Shown piece by piece: positions 51,845 through 60,426 of a stretch of 64,000 nt of DNA. The notes under the pieces are model-generated. The model worked only from the letters and a program-made list of their open reading frames with translations. It did no database searches and was not told where the DNA came from. The stretch lies in assembly GCF_036985595.1 (NCBI RefSeq), contig NZ_BTPU01000013.1, forward strand, positions 5,102 through 69,101. Reading direction: 5' to 3'. This DNA comes from Vallitalea maricola. Its GTDB lineage: Bacteria > Bacillota > Clostridia > Lachnospirales > Vallitaleaceae. A program made the position numbers and the translations under genes. Numbering within the stretch: position 1 is the stretch's first letter; each line of letters starts with the position of its first letter.

Positions 51845-53761
51845 CTATCTTTCGTAATACGTGTAGCCTCTAAGTCCTGCTTCAAAAGATTCCATAATAC
51901 TCTTTCGTTCTTTCGCTGTAATCAGACCAGCTTTTACAGCTGTTTCTGCATTTTCCCTAAAACTAGCTCTCAAATCTTTTGTATTATATTCTACATATGA
52001 TAAAACATCTTCTACTGTATCACCTTGAATCTCATTTATAAATTCATAAGAACCTTTTCCATCAAGTCTTATACTAACTACATTAGTATCTCCAAATAGA
52101 TTATGCAAATCTCCTAGAGTCTCCTGATATGCTCCTACAAGAAAAGTACCAATATAATAATCCTCTGAAACTCTTAACTCATGTAGCGGCAAGGTTTTCT
52201 TAACATCATGCAGGTCAATGAATTTATTTATCTCACCATCACAATCACATGTTATATCTGCTATTACTGCATTCCTTGTAGGTTCTTCATTCAATCTATG
52301 AATCGGCATTATAGGAAATAATTGATCTATTGCCCAGCTATCTGGAATTGATTGAAAGACTGAAAAATTACAATAGTAAATATCTGCTAGTGCATCATCT
52401 AAATCAATTAATTCCGATGGTACAAACTTCAATTTATGAATTTCGTTAGAAACTCTATATATCAAATCCCAATATATCTTCTCTGATAAAGCTCTTTCCC
52501 TTAAAGAGATATTGTTATGATTGAACATATCTTTTATCAAGTCTCTATAATAAAGTGCATCATTATAGCTTTCTTGAAGGTTTTTAATACTAACATTCTT
52601 ATAGACCTCAAATAAGTTCTTGATATTTTCAGGTGTTTCCTCAGGCAACTCTTCTGGAATATCGTATTGTTCAAACTTAGTTACATCTAATACATTAAAT
52701 ACAAGTATTGAATAATATGCTACAATGGCACGTCCTGATTCAGTTATAATAATAGGATGATTGATGCTGTCCTTATCCATAACAGACATAACTGCCTCAA
52801 TTACATCAATACAATACTCATCTATATTATAATTTCGACTACTTGTAAAATTAGTGTTCGAACCATCATAATCAACAGCTAATCCACCACCTAGATCCAA
52901 GTAACCCATTGGTGCTCCTTCTTTAACTAATTCAGCATATACTCTTGCTGCTTCAAGAACTGCAACCCTTATATCTCTAATGTTAGGAATCTGTGAACCT
53001 AAATGATAGTGCATTAATTTCAGACACTCAAGCATTCCCTTTTCTTTCAGATAATCTAGTATTTCTATGACTTGTGACATATTAAGTCCAAAAATACTTC
53101 TATCGCCACCAGATTCAGTCCAATGCCCACCAGCTTTTGTTGATAATTTTATCCTAATACCTATATTTGGTTTTACACCCAATAATTTTCCTCTGTCCAG
53201 TATTAGTTCAACTTCCCCTGGCATTTCTATTACAAAAAATAGGTTATATCCCATTTTGATAGCATACAAGCCTAAATCAATAAATTCAGAGTCTTTATAA
53301 CCATTACATATAATATTAGCTTCTTTGTCCTTCATCTCAGTCATCACTGCAATTAGTTCAGCCTTACTACCAACTTCAAAACCATGATGATATCTTTGAC
53401 CGAACTTAGCAATCTCATGTACTACTTGCTGCTGTTGATTAACTTTAATTGGATAGACACCTCTATAAGAACCTTTATACTCCAAAGATTCAATTGCATT
53501 GTTAAAGGCATTATTCAAGGAAGATATCTGTTCATCCAGTATATTTTCGAATCTCAATAATACAGGCATATCAAATCCTCTATCTTCAACTCCTTGAATT
53601 ATATCTATAAGGCTTACACCACTACTTTCTTTTGTAAAAGGATTGATGATTAATTCACCAGTTTCAGATATGGTAAAATAATCTCTTCCCCAATTATTTA
53701 CTCCATATAATTCTTCTGATTTTTTTATATCCCATCTATTAAGTATTTCTTTTCTCTTCAT
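51845..53761 (-). CDS. speA: Biosynthetic arginine decarboxylase
   Basis: About 638 residues, PLP-dependent fold-III enzyme converting arginine to agmatine, the entry to this polyamine pathway. The start is placed at ATG 53761 after GAAAGG; 53776 has no ribosome site. PLP lysine in YRGVYPIKVNQQQQVVHEI; NIICNGYKDSEFI; KLMHYHLGSQIPNIRDI; YLDLGGGLAVDYDGS; ITESGRAIVAYYSIL; and the C-terminal CDCDGEINKFIDLHD. The length matches the large SpeA family. First gene after a long leader with candidate attenuators. Confidence 0.95.
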   Translation of the reverse strand: MKRKEILNRWDIKKSEELYGVNNWGRDYFTISETGELIINPFTKESSGVSLIDIIQGVEDRGFDMPVLLRFENILDEQISSLNNAFNNAIESLEYKGSYRGVYPIKVNQQQQVVHEIAKFGQRYHHGFEVGSKAELIAVMTEMKDKEANIICNGYKDSEFIDLGLYAIKMGYNLFFVIEMPGEVELILDRGKLLGVKPNIGIRIKLSTKAGGHWTESGGDRSIFGLNMSQVIEILDYLKEKGMLECLKLMHYHLGSQIPNIRDIRVAVLEAARVYAELVKEGAPMGYLDLGGGLAVDYDGSNTNFTSSRNYNIDEYCIDVIEAVMSVMDKDSINHPIIITESGRAIVAYYSILVFNVLDVTKFEQYDIPEELPEETPENIKNLFEVYKNVSIKNLQESYNDALYYRDLIKDMFNHNNISLRERALSEKIYWDLIYRVSNEIHKLKFVPSELIDLDDALADIYYCNFSVFQSIPDSWAIDQLFPIMPIHRLNEEPTRNAVIADITCDCDGEINKFIDLHDVKKTLPLHELRVSEDYYIGTFLVGAYQETLGDLHNLFGDTNVVSIRLDGKGSYEFINEIQGDTVEDVLSYVEYNTKDLRASFRENAETAVKAGLITAKERKSIMESFEAGLRGYTYYER

Positions 53762-53797
53762 ATTACCCTTTCTCATTTCTATATTTATAATTCAAAC

Positions 53798-53932
53798 AAA
53801 AGAGGCTACGCCTCGTTCCATGTAAGAAAAGCGACTAAAAAAATAGTACACTTTTTATTTTTACTGTATTTCCCAAAGCTGTACTATAAATATTTTTGTA
53901 GACAAAAAAAGCATCACCTCTATATATGGTGA
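53798..53932 (-). promoter_or_regulatory. speA leader with three successive terminator-like hairpins
   Basis: Reading towards speA on the minus strand: (i) TCACC / GGTGA (53928-53932, 53914-53918) then seven U (53910-53904); (ii) TAGTACA / TGTACTA (53886-53880, 53850-53844) then seven U (53843-53837); (iii) GAGGC-GTA-GCCTC (53814-53802) then UUUUGUUU, ending just before the speA start. Each stem is short but each is followed by a U-run. This suggests transcription attenuation of the polyamine operon. No known riboswitch class is evident. Confidence 0.55.
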
Positions 53933-53946
53933 ACTCAAACATCAAC

Positions 53947-53976
53947 AATATATAGTTCTTAAGTTCATACTGTCAA
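53947..53976 (-). promoter_or_regulatory. Candidate proximal promoter of the polyamine operon
   Basis: On the minus strand TTGACA (53971-53976) with TATATT (53947-53952, 18-bp spacer) or TATATA (16 bp). Transcripts from here would enter the three-hairpin leader straight away. Confidence 0.6.
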
Positions 53977-54002
53977 ATATATTCAAGTGCTAAAATATTA
54001 GC

Positions 54003-54056
54003 TTAATAATGGTCATACTTTCCTTCATCGTTATTATATTTTACTATTTTTCCGAT
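54003..54056 (-). CDS. Candidate 17-residue small ORF with a non-standard (ATC) start
   Basis: Reads GKIVKYNNDEGKYDHY after an ATC codon at 54054-54056, ending TAA at 54003. An AAAGGAG ribosome site lies exactly 8 nt before it (54065-54071), and a strong promoter lies 60-85 bp upstream. The highly charged, Tyr-rich peptide is not recognised. It may be a leader peptide for the polyamine operon or the edge of a decayed gene. The absence of ATG keeps confidence low. Confidence 0.35.
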   Translation of the reverse strand: MGKIVKYNNDEGKYDHY

Positions 54057-54114
54057 AAGACCAACTCCTTTTTACAAATACTATACTATTAATATCTATT
54101 GCTATTTTGGCTTC

Positions 54115-54143
54115 ATTATACGTGTTTTTTTTCTATTTTGCAA
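54115..54143 (-). promoter_or_regulatory. Strong promoter upstream of the small ORF and speA leader
   Basis: On the minus strand TTGCAA (54138-54143), a 17-bp spacer and TATAAT (54115-54120). It drives the small ORF and possibly reads through to speA. Confidence 0.72.
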
Positions 54144-54221
54144 GTAAAAAATTCATCATATTTGATATCCATTTTTTTGTACACTAATTTAGTTCATTAA
54201 ATAATCATATCCATATTATAA

Positions 54222-54260
54222 AAAGCACTTTAAAATATTTTAAATACTAAAAAGTGCTTT
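54222..54260 (-). terminator. Terminator after the DUF5692-like gene
   Basis: Stem AAAGCACTTT / AAAGTGCTTT (54222-54231, 54251-54260) with a 19-nt AT-rich loop, beginning 7 bp after the stop; U-run TTTTTA on the minus strand. Confidence 0.75.
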
Positions 54261-54267
54261 ATTGGTA

Positions 54268-55251
54268 TTAATTTTTAGCAAGAGCTTTTACTGCTTTATA
54301 CCCCTTCATATCCACATATAGTTCTCCAGCATATGGATTTCTTTTGGTTTTCACAATCTTATAAATCATGAACACAAGTACAGAAACATTGGCTACCAAT
54401 GCAGCAAAACTCCATATGGTTAAAGCTGTAGTATTATATGTTGATGAAACCGCAAATCTACCTTTATCAATAAATGCAGGGAAAGTCTGTGCAAACATAC
54501 ACCATAATGCTAGTGTTTGAGCACGATGCTGTAACCAAGCACCTTTTCCAATGGTAAACGCACATACAGTAGGAGCTAATAGTAAAGCAAATCCACAATA
54601 CCAAGCATGACCTGGCAAACAGTTGTATGTATAAGCGAAATTCCAGATATCATAAGCTACAATCCAGAACCACATCATATCCGGCCATAACATATCCTGA
54701 CTTTTATCTTTCTTGGTTATTTTACGGATACATATTCCGAACCAGCCAGTGATGGTAATTATATTAATAATTCCAGCTGCTCCGTTCATATAATTCCATG
54801 CTCCCCCAACTACATACATTGCTTCATCAGCAAGAAAACCCCCATTAACGTAATTGGCACCAATTTCAATGTCACGTGCTACTGCTTCGCAAATATTGAT
54901 TGCAAGTATAAGTGGTGGAAAACAAAGAGCTATCCGATTATTGTAAAGATGCCATTGTTTACCAGTCTTCTTGCTCTTTCCATGTAGATGCCTGATACAC
55001 CAAAAACCAATACAACCTGCAGTAGAAGAATATACCTTAACAAGATGAAACCAGTCTGTATATGTAGTATCTCTTAATACCGTAAACCAAAGAACAGAAA
55101 GTACAATAGGCAAAATGACAAAGGCTGTAAACCCACTTGTTTTAGACCTCCTTGTTACCTCGTTCAAAGCAAATAATACAGCAAATACTAGTATCCAGAC
55201 AAGCCAAACAGAAATTACGGACGCACCGCCTTCAAAATTAAATGTAAACAT
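54268..55251 (-). CDS. DUF5692-like multi-spanning membrane protein (paralogue A)
   Basis: 327 residues, about 8-9 membrane helices, no known activity; I believe it belongs to DUF5692. Shared with the paralogue at 59.4 kb are VKVYSSTAGCIGFWCIRHL, CFPPLILAINICEAVARD, MWFWIVAYDIWNFAYTYNCL and GAWLQHRAQTLALWCMF. The conserved Trp, His, Cys and Arg in these stretches hint at a bound cofactor or substrate rather than plain anchoring. It has its own promoter (55367-55395) sharing a 17-mer with the paralogue, and its own terminator. Confidence 0.82.
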   Translation of the reverse strand: MFTFNFEGGASVISVWLVWILVFAVLFALNEVTRRSKTSGFTAFVILPIVLSVLWFTVLRDTTYTDWFHLVKVYSSTAGCIGFWCIRHLHGKSKKTGKQWHLYNNRIALCFPPLILAINICEAVARDIEIGANYVNGGFLADEAMYVVGGAWNYMNGAAGIINIITITGWFGICIRKITKKDKSQDMLWPDMMWFWIVAYDIWNFAYTYNCLPGHAWYCGFALLLAPTVCAFTIGKGAWLQHRAQTLALWCMFAQTFPAFIDKGRFAVSSTYNTTALTIWSFAALVANVSVLVFMIYKIVKTKRNPYAGELYVDMKGYKAVKALAKN

Positions 55252-55366
55252 TTTAACGCTTCTCCTTATATCAATCTCTACGTTTATTATTAAGTAGTAA
55301 ACGCAGGCTATAAAATGTCATGCGTCTCTTGGTTATACCATTATAGAACGTATGGCCTTTGTTAAA

Positions 55367-55395
55367 ATTATAACATTGATATATTTTGTCGTCAA
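55367..55395 (-). promoter_or_regulatory. Promoter of DUF5692 paralogue A
   Basis: On the minus strand TTGACG (55390-55395), 17 bp, TATAAT (55367-55372). The 17-mer ATTATAACATTGATATA (plus strand, 55367-55383), covering -10 and spacer, is identical to 60410-60426 upstream of paralogue B. Confidence 0.72.
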
Positions 55396-55465
55396 TAATT
55401 TCGGTTTTTGTAGTATATTTTCTCTATAAGTTACATATTTTGATATTATTTTTTGGTTATTATTT

Positions 55466-55535
55466 AATTACTCAACTTTTCCACTTTAATTAGCTTATCT
55501 GCATAGAATATTGAAGTAAGAAAGTTGAGTTAATT
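55466..55535 (-). terminator. Long-loop inverted repeat after the polyferredoxin gene
   Basis: Arms AATTA-CTCAACTTT (55466-55479) and AAAGTTGAG-T-TAATT (55521-55535) with a 41-nt loop, right after the stop of the NapH/FMN-binding gene. It may be a 3' stability or termination structure. Confidence 0.45.
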
Positions 55536-55536
55536 A

Positions 55537-56688
55537 TTACTTTTTATCTGCATTATTTAAAGCATCCTTAACACCATCTATAATTCCCTTTGATGAGAAC
55601 GATGCTCCGCTTACAGCATCAACTTCAGTACTTTGTTTATCAATAATTGTATCTGGTATAATACCATATGCTCTATTAAACCACTTTCTATCATCATTTT
55701 GTTCTGTAACTTCCACCGCGATAATCTGTTCATTCTTTACTGTTATCTGAACTATTATGATATCTTTAAAACCATCACCTTTACCTGTATAGACACCATC
55801 CGCTATACCTGCAGCATCTCCTATGTTTTTAGTATCTTCTTCAGTTATAACTTCTGACTCATCAGAATTAGAAGGTACTGTTTCAGTCTCTATCTGTTGA
55901 TTTGTTGCAGTCTCTTGAGATTTAGGTTCAATGAAAACACTATGTACAATAAAAGCTATAATCAATATTGATACTGTTGCAGTAAGAGTACCAAAATATT
56001 TCTTCTTCTCATTTTTGGTTATAACCATTTTTCCATAACTTAGAGCACCTTCTGCAGGGCAATTTGTTATACACTTGAAACAGTTGATACACTGAGGTGA
56101 TCTTAAGTTCCCGCATTTTGATACCTCTATATTCATAGGACATATATTATCACATTTCTTACAGATTACACATATAGATTCATTCCTCTTGATTGTTAAA
56201 GGTCTAAAGATGCTAAATAAACCATACCTAGCACCTTGGTAACAGAAGTAATTACAAAATGGTCTTTCATAGAATAAACTTACAATTGAAAAGAAGCTTA
56301 TAACTATAATTGCACCAATGGTTATCATATTAAATGATAACAACCTTAAAAAGTTAGCCCTAGGGTCAAATGCCATTATATTAAATATTGAATCCGATGC
56401 AATTATTAATACAAGTCCAAGAATTATGTATCTAATAAATACTAAAATCTTATGTATGAGCATTGGCATTTTTCTTTTTTTAATACCTAATAAACTTCCT
56501 ATCTTACCGAATATCTCCTGTATAAATCCAAAAGGACAAATCCAACCACAGTAGAATACTCCTGATAAAAGAGCTAAACCTAAAAATACTAAGGTAGCCA
56601 CTTCTGAGTTAACTAAAAATGAAGTAATTGTCAAAACTAAACATAGAATTTGAATGCTTAAGCGATATTTCTGAATTTTTTCCTTCAT
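55537..56688 (-). CDS. NapH/NosR-like membrane polyferredoxin fused to an FMN-binding domain
   Basis: 383 residues. Four to five N-terminal helices include GVFYCGWICPFGFIQEIFGK (CPxGF loop). Next come two 4Fe-4S sets, CVICKKCDNICPMNIEVSKC and CINCFKCITNCP, another helix, an acidic linker (residues 270-300), and a C-terminal outside-facing FMN_bind domain (DGVYTGKGDGFKDIIIVQIT, EVDAVSGASFSSKGI). The SGAS-F-S motif resembles the flavin-attachment site, with Ser at the usual Thr position. It probably passes electrons across the membrane to an extracytoplasmic flavin. It is next to a DUF5692 gene; partners are not evident. Confidence 0.9.
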   Translation of the reverse strand: MKEKIQKYRLSIQILCLVLTITSFLVNSEVATLVFLGLALLSGVFYCGWICPFGFIQEIFGKIGSLLGIKKRKMPMLIHKILVFIRYIILGLVLIIASDSIFNIMAFDPRANFLRLLSFNMITIGAIIVISFFSIVSLFYERPFCNYFCYQGARYGLFSIFRPLTIKRNESICVICKKCDNICPMNIEVSKCGNLRSPQCINCFKCITNCPAEGALSYGKMVITKNEKKKYFGTLTATVSILIIAFIVHSVFIEPKSQETATNQQIETETVPSNSDESEVITEEDTKNIGDAAGIADGVYTGKGDGFKDIIIVQITVKNEQIIAVEVTEQNDDRKWFNRAYGIIPDTIIDKQSTEVDAVSGASFSSKGIIDGVKDALNNADKK

Positions 56689-56849
56689 AATAATCTTTCC
56701 TTCATGTTTTATTTGTAATTATAGTTCACAAAATTTCTTTTTAATGTAATTATATGCTTAATAACCATTTTAATCTACCACAAAATTATGTTAAGAATAT
56801 GTTAAACTTGTGGTATATTTATCAAAAATGATAAACCTTAACTATACTA

Positions 56850-56875
56850 AAGGCACCCAAATATTTAGGTGCCTT
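56850..56875 (-). terminator. Terminator after the metallophosphoesterase gene
   Basis: Stem AAGGCACC / GGTGCCTT (56850-56857, 56868-56875) with a 10-nt loop, 18 bp after the stop; weak U-run. Confidence 0.75.
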
Positions 56876-56892
56876 CATACATTTTCATTTAA

Positions 56893-57927
56893 TTACCCAT
56901 TAGTATTAATATTACTTACTTTTCCTCTAACAAAATCTGATACAACAGTTGTAAGAGGTACTGGTTTCACCTCAAACAAACCGTCATTATCTATTGTAAT
57001 TAGAGTTCCACCTCTCTGTGTATATCTTTTTCTAATGTTTTTATATGCCAAAAAGTCAATTGACATTCCATATGTCATCATAACACCCTGATACGTCAGT
57101 GAAAGTGTATTAAGATGGTCATGACCACAAAAAATACCTTTGATTATACCATTATCTACTGCTTTTTCAAAAAAACTATAATTATTCTTTGATATACCAA
57201 AATAATCGTTGCTTTCACCTATACTACCAAAATTATACTCAACACTTTTATCCCCTAGCTTCATTTTTTCATAAGCATCTTTGAATTCAGGTAATGGCAT
57301 ATGAAAAAATGCTAAAGCCTTTAGGTTTTCATTTTGTTTTTTAAGTCTGGATAATTCGTCCATACACCATTCTGTCTGCTCCTTATGTATACAGTCAAAT
57401 CCACTGAAGAACCATCCTTCCCCATACATATTTGAGTCCAATATTACAAGAGCCATAAGCACTTTCTCTCTTTTATCTATGAGTTTTATTATGTAATTAC
57501 CTTCACCAGTAAGTTCTTTTTTCCCTTTAGCAAAAACACTGTATCTACCATTTATGATGATATCTGAAATCTGATTTTTATTTCCTTTTGAACCCATTTC
57601 AATATCATGATTACCAAATAAAAAGGCATAAGGAATCTCAAATGAATCCATGAATCCAACTAATCTTCTAGCTTGTTTAATATTATTTCTAGTACCAGAT
57701 TTGAATATAAAAGGGAAAATACTATCTCCTGTAAGTATTATCAAGTCTGGTTTTGATCTTTCCACCAACTTAGTCACTGCATCCATACCTAATTTATCTT
57801 GTTTTCTAGACAATATTCCAAAACCAAAATGTAAGTCAGTCAATTGCAATATTTTATATGGTCCATCACCAATATTTATAGCAAAATGGTCATCTTTATC
57901 TTTGTAGAAATTAGGATTATTATACAT
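56893..57927 (-). CDS. Metallophosphoesterase (calcineurin-like)
   Basis: About 344 residues, started at ATG 57927 after GGAGGG. The dinuclear-metal motifs are in order: LQLTDLHFGFG (DxH), DLIILTGDSIFP (GDxxx), AFLFGNHDIEMG (GNHD), ALAFFHMPLPEF (H) and KGIFCGHDHLN (GHxH). This places it near the Dcr2/purple-phosphatase-like bacterial group. No signal peptide. The substrate is unknown. It lies 18 bp after the permease gene and is probably co-transcribed. Confidence 0.9.
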   Translation of the reverse strand: MYNNPNFYKDKDDHFAINIGDGPYKILQLTDLHFGFGILSRKQDKLGMDAVTKLVERSKPDLIILTGDSIFPFIFKSGTRNNIKQARRLVGFMDSFEIPYAFLFGNHDIEMGSKGNKNQISDIIINGRYSVFAKGKKELTGEGNYIIKLIDKREKVLMALVILDSNMYGEGWFFSGFDCIHKEQTEWCMDELSRLKKQNENLKALAFFHMPLPEFKDAYEKMKLGDKSVEYNFGSIGESNDYFGISKNNYSFFEKAVDNGIIKGIFCGHDHLNTLSLTYQGVMMTYGMSIDFLAYKNIRKRYTQRGGTLITIDNDGLFEVKPVPLTTVVSDFVRGKVSNINTNG

Positions 57928-57945
57928 TGTCATCCCTCCTCTTCA

Positions 57946-59100
57946 TTAAGTTAAAGGTATCATGGCACCAACTGCACAGATTATAGTTGATATCACCATG
58001 ATAACTTGAAATACCAATTTTCCGAATCTACCGCAGATTGGACTAGCACCAGCTTTTTTCCTAGACCTATTATAAGTAAATACAAGCATGACAGCTACAA
58101 GTACCACTACGCCTGACATTATCCTTGTTAAGATAATAAAACTATTTACACCAAATATGGCAAAGAGTAATGATGGTATTGTAGCAAATAACCAACAAAC
58201 TTTATTATTTATTCCTATCTGTTCATGGACTACATCACGAAGACTTAAAGTATTTGACCAAAACGTTGTTAAAAGGGCAAATAATGAAAACAAGCCTGCT
58301 AGTACAGCTGCCCAACGTCCAATATTTTCACCTAGTTGTAGATACGCTAATTCTTTATCTAGTGAACCATTTACACCCAACAAAACAGTAATAGTCACAA
58401 TTAAAACAAAAATAGATGATATAGCAAAACCTAAAAATATTGAAGTCCTGATTTTTTTAACATTTCCTTTCAATCCTTTTACAGATTGAATTACCGCTTG
58501 GTTTGCAGAGGTTGCAAAAACAACCATGCTATATAATCCTAGAAGATTATTGATATGTACTTTGGATGATCCAATAGCATTCATAGGTTTCACAAATGTC
58601 CCAATACTTATAGCAATCACTATTACTATCAATAAGGATACCGTATACTTCTGAGCAATACCTACAGCCTTCATTCCCATAAATACTACTATGCCTGCTA
58701 GAATATAATATATGAGCTGAGCTAATGAAAATGGTATGTCAAGCCAGCTCCAGATTATCATAGCACCACCATTAATGTTACCACTTACACCAACAACTAT
58801 AGCTAATCCATAGATTGTAAACATAATCCAACTAAATATTTTTTTTGCTTTACCTCTGAACAATTCTCCTTCAAAACTCTTAACTAGCTGAACACCACCA
58901 TTATTATAGGATAATTCCGCAATAATCAAATGTAAGACAACGTTTATGAAATATGCCAATATCACCATTAATATAACGTCTCTCAAATTGTTTTTAGTTG
59001 CTAAAAAAGGTACTGCGATAATTCCTGTACCAATACTGTGTCCAACAATCATACTTGTTGCTTCAAACACAGTAAAATCAGCTTCACTTTGTATTTTCAT
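57946..59100 (-). CDS. APC-superfamily permease (amino-acid transporter-like)
   Basis: 384 residues, about 11 helices. N-terminus DFTVFEATSMIVGHSIGTGI, IAVPFLATKN resembles the tryptophan/tyrosine-type permeases (AroP-2/HAAAP) and YkvI-like proteins, with the unwound first helix typical of the APC fold. Other segments are IIAELSYNNGGVQLVKSFEG, AGIVVFMGMKAVGIAQKYTV and LFALLTTFWSNTLSLRDVVH. The substrate is probably an amino acid or amine, not defined. A long inverted repeat (59296-59387) lies in its leader. Confidence 0.82.
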   Translation of the reverse strand: MKIQSEADFTVFEATSMIVGHSIGTGIIAVPFLATKNNLRDVILMVILAYFINVVLHLIIAELSYNNGGVQLVKSFEGELFRGKAKKIFSWIMFTIYGLAIVVGVSGNINGGAMIIWSWLDIPFSLAQLIYYILAGIVVFMGMKAVGIAQKYTVSLLIVIVIAISIGTFVKPMNAIGSSKVHINNLLGLYSMVVFATSANQAVIQSVKGLKGNVKKIRTSIFLGFAISSIFVLIVTITVLLGVNGSLDKELAYLQLGENIGRWAAVLAGLFSLFALLTTFWSNTLSLRDVVHEQIGINNKVCWLFATIPSLLFAIFGVNSFIILTRIMSGVVVLVAVMLVFTYNRSRKKAGASPICGRFGKLVFQVIMVISTIICAVGAMIPLT

Positions 59101-59295
59101 CTTTTATCCTCCCAAACATTATTACTACACCAATTTATTTATATAATATCTCTGTGTTATAAAATGGTTTATAATAACATAATGCAAATAAATCATACTC
59201 ATTTGATTATATCATATACAAACAGCTTATACTATTTCAAAATCATTAATACTTACTGCTTATAATATGTTGATATTGATTTTGAACATAATGAA

Positions 59296-59387
59296 ACCAC
59301 CTATTCAGTTTTATATTCTTCCCTTAAAGCAGGCAGTTAGAATAATAAAAATGTCTACTTCAAGAGTGATATATTCTTATAGGTGGT
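59296..59387 (-). other. Possible structured leader RNA upstream of the permease gene
   Basis: Nine-bp inverted repeat ACCACCTAT / ATAGGTGGT (59296-59304, 59379-59387) encloses 74 nt with further short pairings (GAATA/TATTC, CCT/AGG), giving a closed multi-branch shape on the minus strand about 190 nt before the permease start. It sits in the 59101-59448 gap, where I see no gene. It fits no riboswitch class I know. Confidence 0.35.
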
Positions 59388-59448
59388 ATATTATAATTCT
59401 ATATTTATTTTATAATTATCAATCTAATTTATATCTGCTGATACACTC

Positions 59449-60384
59449 TTATACATTTTCTGCTACAACTTTTTTATATGTTTCAGTATCTGCATATATC
59501 TCATCCTTCAATGGATTAAGTCTGTTTTTACGTATCTTATTGAATTGATAGATTACAAGTGCAGCATTTGTGATTAGAGCCAACAAGCTTAATACAAAAA
59601 ACGCAGTTGGATTGTGTGTAGTGGATACTGGGGCTATACGGTCAGCAAATGAAGGTACAGTCATAACAAACATAATCCATAAAGCAAGTGTCTGAGCACG
59701 ATGTTGAAGCCAAGCTCCTCTTTTAATGAAGAAAGCAGGAACTGTACAAGATATTAGTAATGCTAAACCACAGTAAAATGAATGATCTGCAATACAGTTA
59801 TATGTATAAGCGAAATTCCATATATCATAAGCTATGATCCAAGCCCATATCATATCAGGCCAAATCATATCCTTTGTTTTATCTTTTGATATGAAAATAC
59901 CAACCCAACCACATATGGCAATAACATTAAGAATACCTGCTATTCCATTCATGATATTCCATGGTCCAGACATCACCCATAGATTGTTTATGTATTCTCC
60001 ATTCCATGCTCCATATGTAAAACATTGAAAATCTCTAAAAGCTGCTTCAAATATATTAAGTCCCAAGATAAGCGGCGGGAAGCATAACACCCATTTCTTC
60101 TTTGCCAGTGATGGAATATAACGAATAGCCATAAAACCAAGACACCCTGCAAGAGCAGAATATGTTTTTACCCAATTAAACCAATTACCAGTACCATATT
60201 CATTTCCTGGAGCTGCAGTTGTTGGCCAAACGGAGATAGTTAATACTATAGGAACAACTAAAAATAATACTATTCCACCCCATTTTGTAGAACGACCAAG
60301 TTCATTGAATGCCATTAACGCAAAGACAACAAAAAGCCAAATTGCCCATCCTGAAAAACTTGTTGCTTCATAAAAAATACCCAT
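59449..60384 (-). CDS. DUF5692-like multi-spanning membrane protein (paralogue B)
   Basis: 311 residues with about 8-9 helices. Paralogue of the 54.3-kb gene: WVKTYSALAGCLGFMAIRYI, CFPPLILGLNIFEAAFRD, MIWAWIIAYDIWNFAYTYNC and GAWLQHRAQTLALWIMFVMT are nearly the same, while the N-terminus and loops differ. Function is unknown. It has a good ribosome site (AGGAGG) and a promoter region sharing a 17-mer with paralogue A. Monocistronic. Confidence 0.82.
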   Translation of the reverse strand: MGIFYEATSFSGWAIWLFVVFALMAFNELGRSTKWGGIVLFLVVPIVLTISVWPTTAAPGNEYGTGNWFNWVKTYSALAGCLGFMAIRYIPSLAKKKWVLCFPPLILGLNIFEAAFRDFQCFTYGAWNGEYINNLWVMSGPWNIMNGIAGILNVIAICGWVGIFISKDKTKDMIWPDMIWAWIIAYDIWNFAYTYNCIADHSFYCGLALLISCTVPAFFIKRGAWLQHRAQTLALWIMFVMTVPSFADRIAPVSTTHNPTAFFVLSLLALITNAALVIYQFNKIRKNRLNPLKDEIYADTETYKKVVAENV

Positions 60385-60409
60385 ATTACCTTGCCTCCTA
60401 AAATTATTG

Positions 60410-60426
60410 ATTATAACATTGATATA
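60410..60426 (-). promoter_or_regulatory. Shared -10/spacer element of DUF5692 paralogue B
   Basis: The 17-mer ATTATAACATTGATATA (plus strand) contains TATAAT on the minus strand and matches 55367-55383 exactly, at the same place relative to a paralogous gene. No clear -35 box was seen here. Confidence 0.5.

Noticed and set aside
55301..55326. ACGCA/TGCGT repeat in the 5' UTR of DUF5692 paralogue A
   Set aside because: Only 5-bp arms and no similar element before paralogue B, so too weak to call a regulatory structure.
59038..59548. Two plus-strand frames of 75 and 93 codons near 59.0-59.5 kb
   Set aside because: They are AT-rich, overlap the permease or DUF5692 genes on the other strand, and lack ribosome sites and any domain pattern.
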